Source: JAKVBH01 sp049800955 (GTDB lineage: Bacteria; Pseudomonadota; Alphaproteobacteria; Rhodobacterales; Rhodobacteraceae). Taken from it: a stretch of DNA of 64,000 bases. A program made the translations under genes and the position numbers. Below are positions 58,259 to 64,000 of this stretch, piece after piece. The notes under the pieces were generated by a model. That model saw only the letters and a program-made list of their open reading frames with translations. It was not told where the DNA came from and ran no database searches. Numbering within the stretch: position 1 is the stretch's first letter; each line of letters starts with the position of its first letter. The DNA lies in assembly GCF_049800955.1 (NCBI RefSeq), contig NZ_JBNAGA010000001.1, positions 1,488,001-1,552,000 on the forward strand. The letters run 5' to 3'.

Positions 58259-60678
58259 TGCGGCATCTCGTTTTTGCTCTTCTGTGCGTTCTCGCCTTCG
58301 GCCTTGCGCCTCAGGCCATCGCGCAGGTGCAATCGGTTGATGAGGCCCAGGCCGCGGCGCAAGACGGGCCCGAGGAGCTCATTCCGGGCATTGATCTTCA
58401 GGCCTGGCAAGCGCTGGCAACCCGGGCCGAGGCCGCCATTGACGCAGGCAGCGCGAGCACACCGCAGCTGGAGAGTTTGCGCGCCGAGATCGCGGAGTTT
58501 CGGGCTGCATTTCTCGATGCCCAAAGCCTGAATGCGGCCCGGATTACATCGCTGGCACGCCAGATCGAAGCCATGGGCCCTGTGCCTGAAAGCGGCGAAG
58601 AAGCACCCAATATTGCCGCGCGACGCGCAGCGCTTGAAGAAGAGCTCGCCGTTGCGCGCGCGCCTGTCGTGGCAGCAGAAGAGAATTTCAACTGGGCCGA
58701 TGGCCTGATCGCGGAACTCGACAGCATCATCCGCACGCGCCAGACGGATGCGCTTTTGGAGGTTGGGCCATCGCCGCTCAATCCCGCGCTGTGGGGCCCG
58801 GCATATCGTGATCTGACAAGCTCGCTCACGGGGATCGTCCGGGAGGCCACGGACGCGCTGGCCTTGCCATCGCGCCAAAGCGCAATCCTGGGCGCGGCGC
58901 CCGTCTGGTTGGGGCTGACGATCCTGGGGCTTGTCTTGTTGATCCGAGGGCGCGCCTGGGCGCGCTCTGCCGGTGTCTGGGTGCTCGAACGCAGCGGGCG
59001 CGGCGCGCGGATCTGGAGTTTTCTGGTCTCCGTCGGACAGATCCTGCTGCCGATCACTGGCATTTTTGCACTCGTAGAAGCGGTCCAGATTACGCAGATC
59101 CTCGGGTTGCGGGGCAATCTACTGATCGAATACGTGCCGCTATGGGCCTTGACGATCCTTGGCGCGCGCTGGGTCGCGGACCGTGTTTTCTCCGAACATG
59201 ACGGCGACCGCATGTTGCCGATGGAGCAATTGCACAGGGTCGAAGCGCGGGGCTACGCGAGCCTTCTGGCTGTTTTGTCAGTCTTGCGCGGGGCCATATC
59301 GGTTCTGGCCGAGCGGGACGGGTATTCAGACGGGACGCTCGCCGTTCTCGACTTCCCGATCCTGTGTCTGACCGCTCTGTTGCTCTTCCGCTTTGGGCAG
59401 TTGCTGAGCAGGAAGGTGATCTTTGAGCGCGAGGCCGATGAGCCTGTTCCCATGCGGGCGCGGTTCATGCAGATCATCGGGCGCGTGGCGGTGATTGTTG
59501 CCCTCCTGTCGCCACTGCTGGCTGTTTTCGGATATGGCGCGGCGGCCCGCGCTTTGGTCTATCCCGCGGCCACCACCTTGCTGCTGGCAGGCGCCTTGCT
59601 CGTGCTGCAACGATTTTGCGGGGATGTTTACCGTTTCATTACGGGCAAGTCCGCCAATGATGAAGATACGCTTGTTACCGTCCTGATCGCCTTTGCCCTG
59701 ACCATCGGAGCGCTGCCGCTTTTGGCATTGGTCTGGGGCGCGCGGACCGCTGACATCACCGAGGTGTGGTCTCGATTCCTGCAAGGCGTCAGCCTTGGCG
59801 GGACCCGTATTCAACCGACGGACTTTCTGACCTTCGTGGTCGTCTTTGTCGTTTTGTATTCCGCGACCAAGCTATTGCAGGCCTCGCTTCGCAATACCGT
59901 CTTGCCGAAAACCCAGCTGGATCAGGGCGCCCGCACAGCCGTGATTTCGGGTGTGGGCTATATCGGGATTTTTTTGGCGGCCCTGATTTCCATCTCGGTG
60001 GCTGGCATTGACCTGTCCGCCCTGGCAATCGTTGCGGGCGCCTTGTCGGTGGGGATTGGCTTTGGCCTTCAGAACATCGTCAACAATTTCGTCTCTGGCA
60101 TCATCCTCCTGATCGAACGGCCCATTGCGGAGGGCGATTGGATCGAGGTTGGCGGTCAGATGGGGTACGTGCGCGATATTTCGGTCCGCTCCACCCGTAT
60201 CGAGACGTTTGATCGCACGGATGTCATCGTTCCCAACGGGGATCTGATCGCAGGCACGGTCACCAATTTCACCCGTGGCAATTCCATCGGACGTCTGATC
60301 GTGCCGGTGGGGGTGGCCTATGGGACGGATACCCGAAAGGTCGAGAGCGTTCTGCTCTCCATTGCCCGGCAGCATGACATGGTCCTGATGAACCCCGAGC
60401 CATCGGTCGTCTTTCAGGGATTTGGCGCGGATTCCATGGATTTCGAAATCCGCGCCATTCTGCGCGATGTGAACTACATGCTCTCTGTCAAATCCGAGAT
60501 GAACCATGAAATCGCCATGCGGTTTGCGGAGGAGGGGATTGAAATACCCTTCGCACAGCGCGATGTCTGGCTGCGCAACCCCGAAGCACTGGCGCCCAAT
60601 GCGCTGGCCCCCAACGCACAGGACAACCCAGACCTGGCCTCCACAGATTCGGCCCCCAACGCGGAGACACAATCATGA
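58258..60678 (+). CDS. MscS-family mechanosensitive channel with DUF3772 region
   Basis: 806 residues. A cleavable signal peptide (MRHLVFALLCVLAFGLAPQA) precedes a periplasmic helical DUF3772-type region (about 25-200). Then come about ten membrane segments and the MscS core: the pore helix VAGALSVGIGFGLQNIVNNF and a beta domain (RPIAEGDWIEVGGQMGYVRD, then DVIVPNGDLIAGTVTNFTRG). It should release solutes on osmotic downshock. The C-terminus has a short APNALAPNA duplication. Coupled to cysK (TGATG) and to the AlaX gene (ATGA). Confidence 0.9.
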   Translation: MRHLVFALLCVLAFGLAPQAIAQVQSVDEAQAAAQDGPEELIPGIDLQAWQALATRAEAAIDAGSASTPQLESLRAEIAEFRAAFLDAQSLNAARITSLARQIEAMGPVPESGEEAPNIAARRAALEEELAVARAPVVAAEENFNWADGLIAELDSIIRTRQTDALLEVGPSPLNPALWGPAYRDLTSSLTGIVREATDALALPSRQSAILGAAPVWLGLTILGLVLLIRGRAWARSAGVWVLERSGRGARIWSFLVSVGQILLPITGIFALVEAVQITQILGLRGNLLIEYVPLWALTILGARWVADRVFSEHDGDRMLPMEQLHRVEARGYASLLAVLSVLRGAISVLAERDGYSDGTLAVLDFPILCLTALLLFRFGQLLSRKVIFEREADEPVPMRARFMQIIGRVAVIVALLSPLLAVFGYGAAARALVYPAATTLLLAGALLVLQRFCGDVYRFITGKSANDEDTLVTVLIAFALTIGALPLLALVWGARTADITEVWSRFLQGVSLGGTRIQPTDFLTFVVVFVVLYSATKLLQASLRNTVLPKTQLDQGARTAVISGVGYIGIFLAALISISVAGIDLSALAIVAGALSVGIGFGLQNIVNNFVSGIILLIERPIAEGDWIEVGGQMGYVRDISVRSTRIETFDRTDVIVPNGDLIAGTVTNFTRGNSIGRLIVPVGVAYGTDTRKVESVLLSIARQHDMVLMNPEPSVVFQGFGADSMDFEIRAILRDVNYMLSVKSEMNHEIAMRFAEEGIEIPFAQRDVWLRNPEALAPNALAPNAQDNPDLASTDSAPNAETQS

Positions 60679-61394
60679 CCGAGATGCTGTTTCGCACCGA
60701 TCCCTACCAGCGCAGCGCCCGTGGCAAGGTCACGGGCCACACCGACGAGGGCGGGATTGTCGTGGACCAGACAATCTTTTACCCCACCGGCGGCGGTCAA
60801 CCCGGCGACAGTGGCCTGATCGCATGGGATGGGCACGAGATGCCCATTGCCACAGCTGTGAAAGGTGACGGAGACGATATCGTGCTTGTGCCCGCCGAGC
60901 CCATGGCTTTGCCGCCCATCGGCGCTTTCATCGAGCAGCATCTCGATTGGGAGCGACGCCACAAGCACATGCGCGTTCACACTGCTCTTCACCTTCTGTC
61001 CGTCGTGATCCCGCTTCCTGTAACGGGCGGGCAGGTGTCTGCGGGCCGGGGGCGGCTCGACTTTGCCATGCCTGAAGCGCCCAGTGATCGAGACGGGCTG
61101 GAAGCTGCCCTGCAACGATTGGTCGAGCAGGATCTGGAGGTCTCGGAGACCTGGGTCAGCGACGAGGTCCTGCAAGCCACACCTGAGCTTGTCAAAACCA
61201 TGTCCGTCAAACCGCCTCATGGGGCCGGACAGGTGCGGCTGGTGCGGATTGGCCGGGGTGGAGATCAGGTCGATCTGCAACCCTGCGGCGGCACACATGT
61301 GGCGCGCACAGGGGAAATCGGCTCGCTCAAACTGGGCAAGATCGAAAACAAGGGCCGCCAGAATCGCAGGGTGAACCTTCTGTTGGAAAACTAG
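60675..61394 (+). CDS. Alanyl-tRNA editing protein (AlaX family)
   Basis: 239 residues, homologous to the editing domain of alanyl-tRNA synthetase. The zinc-binding motifs are HTALHLL (HxxxH) and CGGTH near the end. The start has the typical FYPTGGGQPGDSG block. AlaX hydrolyses Ser- or Gly-mischarged tRNA(Ala). It overlaps the channel gene by 4 bases. It is followed by a 182-base gap holding the tRNA-Ser promoter and no gene. Confidence 0.92.
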   Translation: MTEMLFRTDPYQRSARGKVTGHTDEGGIVVDQTIFYPTGGGQPGDSGLIAWDGHEMPIATAVKGDGDDIVLVPAEPMALPPIGAFIEQHLDWERRHKHMRVHTALHLLSVVIPLPVTGGQVSAGRGRLDFAMPEAPSDRDGLEAALQRLVEQDLEVSETWVSDEVLQATPELVKTMSVKPPHGAGQVRLVRIGRGGDQVDLQPCGGTHVARTGEIGSLKLGKIENKGRQNRRVNLLLEN

Positions 61395-61539
61395 CAGATC
61401 CCACCTGACAGCGGCGGCCAGCTCAGCAAGGCCCTCGGTATAAAGCCGCAGATCAAGGTCATCTCAGCGCGTGTCCTATGACCGGCGCACTGCCCGAGCG
61501 CCCCGTCATGAATTGCGCCATTTAGACGACGAAAAGCTC

Positions 61540-61569
61540 TTGCATCCCCCCCCTCGCTTTCTGTAGACC
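61540..61569 (+). promoter_or_regulatory. Promoter of tRNA-Ser
   Basis: TTGCAT (61540-61545), 18 bases, then TAGACC (61564-61569), 7 bases before the tRNA 5' end. The C-rich spacer is unusual. Confidence 0.5.
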
Positions 61570-61576
61570 CGGCGGC

Positions 61577-61666
61577 GGACAGGTGGCCGAGTGGTCGAAG
61601 GCGCGCGCCTGGAAAGTGCGTAGGCGGGAGACCGTCTCGAGGGTTCGAATCCCTTCCTGTCCGCCA
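61577..61666 (+). tRNA. tRNA-Ser (anticodon GGA)
   Basis: 90 bases. Acceptor GGACAGG (61577-61583) pairs with CCTGTCC (61656-61662), then G and CCA. The anticodon loop CTGGAAA between CGCGC and GTGCG gives GGA, reading UCC/UCU. A long variable arm (TAGGCGGGAGACCGTCTC) and TTCGAAT T-loop are present, as in class II tRNA. Confidence 0.95.
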
Positions 61667-61804
61667 CTTCCCTCCAAAAATCTGCAAAACCGCGCAGGGC
61701 GCAGTGACCCAAGCTTTGTCCTTTGGCCGAGGTGGACGTGTCTTTTCTTCCACTTCCCCTACCTTGGTGGCACATTCCGCTCAGATCACGTGAGGAGTTC
61801 CGCC

Positions 61805-62140
61805 ATGTATCTCGCCATGAACCGCTTTACGGTCAAATCCGAAAACGCCGCGGCGTTTGAGGATCTTTGGCTCAACCGGGAAAGCCACTTGCACCAGCTT
61901 GAGGGGTTTGTGGAGTTCCACATGCTCAAGAGTGCCGCGCGCGAGGATGGGACGTTTTTATACGCCTCACATACGGTTTGGGCCAGCGAAGCGCATTTTC
62001 TGGCCTGGACACGGTCCGAGCAGTTCCGCGCTGCACATGCAGGTGCGCGCACAACGTCCAAACTGCATGAAGGCACGCCTAGTTTCGAGGGGTTCACCGC
62101 GATCCAGCATATTGCCGGCCCATCAAATAACGCAGAGTGA
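61805..62140 (+). CDS. IsdG/HmuQ-like antibiotic biosynthesis monooxygenase family protein
   Basis: 111 residues from the ATG at 61805 (GAGGAG upstream). ABM fold; Asn6, Trp68 and His78 sit at positions and spacing matching the Asn/Trp/His triad of IsdG heme-degrading monooxygenases, in MNRFTV, FLAWTRSEQF and AAHAG. It may open heme to release iron; other ABM roles are possible. Monocistronic. The frame is open upstream across tRNA-Ser, but that part is not coding. It is followed by a 234-base gap with no recognised element. Confidence 0.78.
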   Translation: MYLAMNRFTVKSENAAAFEDLWLNRESHLHQLEGFVEFHMLKSAAREDGTFLYASHTVWASEAHFLAWTRSEQFRAAHAGARTTSKLHEGTPSFEGFTAIQHIAGPSNNAE

Positions 62141-62374
62141 ACCATCCCATGCAGGCTTGCGGTGCATGCGACGCGCTTCGTGACTTTTCCGATAGGTGTC
62201 GCCACACCAGCCTTGCGAAAGGCCTCGATTGAAACGCAGGCCAATGCAGTTGGGTTAGCAAATCCATGCGAGGGCCATCGCAGCGCATTCGGAATTGTCG
62301 AATTGCGTTGGCCGGAACAGACATCTATCTGCATGCCTGACAAACATCACAAAGAACACGAGAGGACCTTTGCC

Positions 62375-63559
62375 ATGGCCAAGCCCCGCGCCACCCTGAT
62401 CCGGCCCGAGCCTTTGCCGGAGAGCATTTCGCGTCCTGTGGTGACACCTTTGTCGCCCTCTGTGGTCTATGCCTCTGAGACGCCGGACGCGCTTGACGCG
62501 CAATATGAAGGCCGCACGCAGGGCTATACCTATGCGCGCGAGGGCCATCCCAACGCGGACGTTCTGGCCCGGCGCATCGCGACGCTGGAGGGTGTGGAGG
62601 CCGGTCTCGTGCTGGGGTCCGGCATGGCCGCGGTGACGGCTGTTCTGATGGGGCTCTGCGGGTCGGGGGATCACGTCCTTGGCGGTGATCAGCTCTACGG
62701 TCGCTCGCTGCGGCTCATGGCAGAAGACCTGCCGCGACTTGGCATTGAGACGACGCTTGCGGATCCTACGGATATTGCCGCGATGGAGGCTGCGCTCCGG
62801 CCCGAGACAAAACTCATCCTCGTTGAGGTGGTCTCCAACCCGACGCTACGCGTGGCCGATATTCAGGCGCTCGGGCAATTGGCCAAGGCGCGCGGCATTT
62901 TGCTGGTGGTCGACAACACATTCACGACGCCGCGCGCCGTCAAGCCCGTCGATCTTGGGGCGGATATCGTGCTGCATTCGGTCACAAAGCTGATGGCGGG
63001 TCATTCAGACGTCACTTTGGGCTGGGTCGGGGCAAATGAGGCAAGTCTCATGGAGCGCATGACCACCTTTGCCGTCACGACCGGGCTCACACCCAGCCCC
63101 TTTGATTGCTGGCTGGCCGAGCGCGGATTGATGACCTTTGATCTGCGCTTTGATCGGGCCCAGGCCACAGCCGCAGCACTTGCGGATGCGCTGGCGGACA
63201 TGCCCGGCGTCATCCGGTCGGTCTATCCCATGCGTGCGGATCACCCCGATCACAATCGCGCGGTGGCGTTGCTGGACGGGCAGGGGTGCAACATGGTCAC
63301 CTTTGAAGTTTCGGGCGGCCGCCCTGCGGCAAATGCGCTGGCTGCGGAGGCTTCGGGCATCGCCTTTGCGCCGACATTGGGGGATGTGGGCTCCACATTG
63401 TCGCATCCCGCGTCCTCGTCGCATCGCGCCCTGACACCGGAGGCGCGCTCCGCCATTGGCATCTCGGAGGGCACGTTCCGCGTCTCGGTCGGGCTCGAAG
63501 AGCCCAAAGCCCTAATTGCGGAGTTCGAACGCGCCGTTCGGGCCTCTCAGGCCGTGTAA
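62375..63559 (+). CDS. Cys/Met-metabolism PLP enzyme (cystathionine gamma-synthase/lyase-like)
   Basis: 394 residues from the ATG at 62375 (AGAGGA upstream); an ATG 41 bases earlier lacks a ribosome site. Signatures are TQGYTYAREGHPNADVLARR, GLVLGSGMAAVTAVLM, ILLVVDNTFTTPRAVKP and the PLP lysine in LHSVTKLMAGHSDVTLGW. The reaction (gamma-synthase, gamma-lyase or sulfhydrylase) cannot be fixed by eye. Given acetyl-type MetA in the window, an O-acetylhomoserine pathway is one option. The stop overlaps the next gene start (TAATG). Confidence 0.87.
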   Translation: MAKPRATLIRPEPLPESISRPVVTPLSPSVVYASETPDALDAQYEGRTQGYTYAREGHPNADVLARRIATLEGVEAGLVLGSGMAAVTAVLMGLCGSGDHVLGGDQLYGRSLRLMAEDLPRLGIETTLADPTDIAAMEAALRPETKLILVEVVSNPTLRVADIQALGQLAKARGILLVVDNTFTTPRAVKPVDLGADIVLHSVTKLMAGHSDVTLGWVGANEASLMERMTTFAVTTGLTPSPFDCWLAERGLMTFDLRFDRAQATAAALADALADMPGVIRSVYPMRADHPDHNRAVALLDGQGCNMVTFEVSGGRPAANALAAEASGIAFAPTLGDVGSTLSHPASSSHRALTPEARSAIGISEGTFRVSVGLEEPKALIAEFERAVRASQAV

Positions 63560-64000
63560 TGGAGCCCGGCCGCCTCATCCACGCCCTGCCAACACCAGTC
63601 ATCTGGATCGGGCGAGATGACAGGGTGGCGGCTATCAATCCCGCAGGGGCTGCCGTATTTGGCGAAGGCCTCACGGGGCGTCACTACATCACAGCCCTGC
63701 GCCAGCCATCCCTGCTATCGGCCATTGAGCGGGCAAAATCCACGCGGACAACCCAGACCGCACGGTATCTGACGTCCGATGAAACGGGCCATGACGTGAC
63801 CTATCAGGCCAGTGTCGCGGTACTGGACGAGGGGGTTCTGGCAAGCTTTGAGGACGTGACCCATCTGGACAGTGCGAGCCAGATGCGGCGCGATTTCGTG
63901 GCCAACGTCAGCCATGAGCTGCGCACGCCCCTGACCGCACTGCTGGGCTTCATTGAAACGATGCTGCGCGGTCCGGCCAAAGACGATCCCGTGGCGCGGG
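63559..64000 (+). CDS. PhoR-like sensor histidine kinase, N-terminal part (runs off the window)
   Basis: The first 147 residues are visible. A PAS domain (HALPTPVIWIGRDDRVAAIN) is followed by a HisKA phosphoacceptor FVANVSHELRTPLTALLGFI, the exact PhoR-type H-box. There is no transmembrane segment before the PAS domain, unlike E. coli PhoR. This suggests a soluble or peripheral phosphate-sensor kinase as in other Rhodobacterales, but the rest of the gene (and any pst-phoU-phoB neighbours) is outside. It starts at the TAATG overlap with the PLP enzyme. Confidence 0.85.
   Translation, partial: MEPGRLIHALPTPVIWIGRDDRVAAINPAGAAVFGEGLTGRHYITALRQPSLLSAIERAKSTRTTQTARYLTSDETGHDVTYQASVAVLDEGVLASFEDVTHLDSASQMRRDFVANVSHELRTPLTALLGFIETMLRGPAKDDPVAR

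Overview
The window looks like a chromosomal segment of a marine alphaproteobacterium of the order Rhodobacterales (Roseobacter-type). This is inferred from GC-rich coding sequence, a DMSP demethylase/acryloyl-CoA reductase pair (dmdA-acuI), a trgA-trgB-cysK tellurite-type locus as known from Rhodobacter sphaeroides, a DUF1127 gene, an alphaproteobacterial LexA box (GTTC-N7-GTTC), and two giant RTX/Hint-domain proteins. No insertion sequence, prophage or CRISPR array was seen. Genes are dense and many neighbours overlap by 1-8 bases.

Layout. 1-3130: the 3' end of ligA, then recG, then a probably SOS-controlled 52-residue membrane peptide with its own LexA box and terminator. 3.1-12.0 kb: housekeeping genes in both directions (SufU-like scaffold, hisI, gluQ, a methyltransferase, trmFO, an enoyl-CoA hydratase-like gene, a thioesterase) and a reverse-strand operon aroA / membrane protein / cmk / glycosyltransferase. 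12.0-13.7 kb: a MocR-type regulator divergent from a DUF1127 gene with paired operator-like palindromes. 13.7-18.4 kb: rplM-rpsI, a glycosyltransferase, a sulfotransferase, a TetR regulator and ppk2. 18.4-28.8 kb: a lipoprotein hydrolase, metA (acetyl-CoA type by a key residue), a P-loop protein, two EamA transporters around a FadL-like porin, a YrbL-like protein, guaA, a tandem Lin0512 pair, dsbB, an ExoD-like gene and tRNA-Leu(CAA).

29.0-41.3 kb: two adjacent secreted-type giants (1967 and 1753 aa). The first has five exact 94-residue Ig-like repeats and then an 88-residue RTX super-repeat. The second has a choice-of-anchor L domain and duplicated RTX modules. Both end in a Hint domain and share a hairpin plus ribosome-site leader. 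No type I secretion genes lie beside them.

41.3-51.4 kb: a one-carbon/sulfur region. A GcvT-fused dimethylglycine-dehydrogenase-like flavoprotein and a FadR-type GntR regulator lie on the minus strand. Divergent from them is a tight plus-strand run: DUF2182 membrane protein, DUF1326 protein, DinB-fold protein, dmdA, then acuI and a BCCT transporter. This is the most interesting candidate for an incompletely described system, because three uncharacterised genes are translationally coupled to the DMSP demethylase and share a regulator with it.

51.4-64.0 kb: a class-V aminotransferase-like gene, a photolyase, a cyclopropane-fatty-acid-synthase-like gene, trgA-trgB-cysK, a MscS-type channel, an AlaX-type editing protein, tRNA-Ser(GGA), an IsdG-like monooxygenase, a Cys/Met-metabolism PLP enzyme and the 5' part of a PhoR-like sensor kinase that runs off the end. 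All assignments rest on reading the translated sequence; no database search was run.
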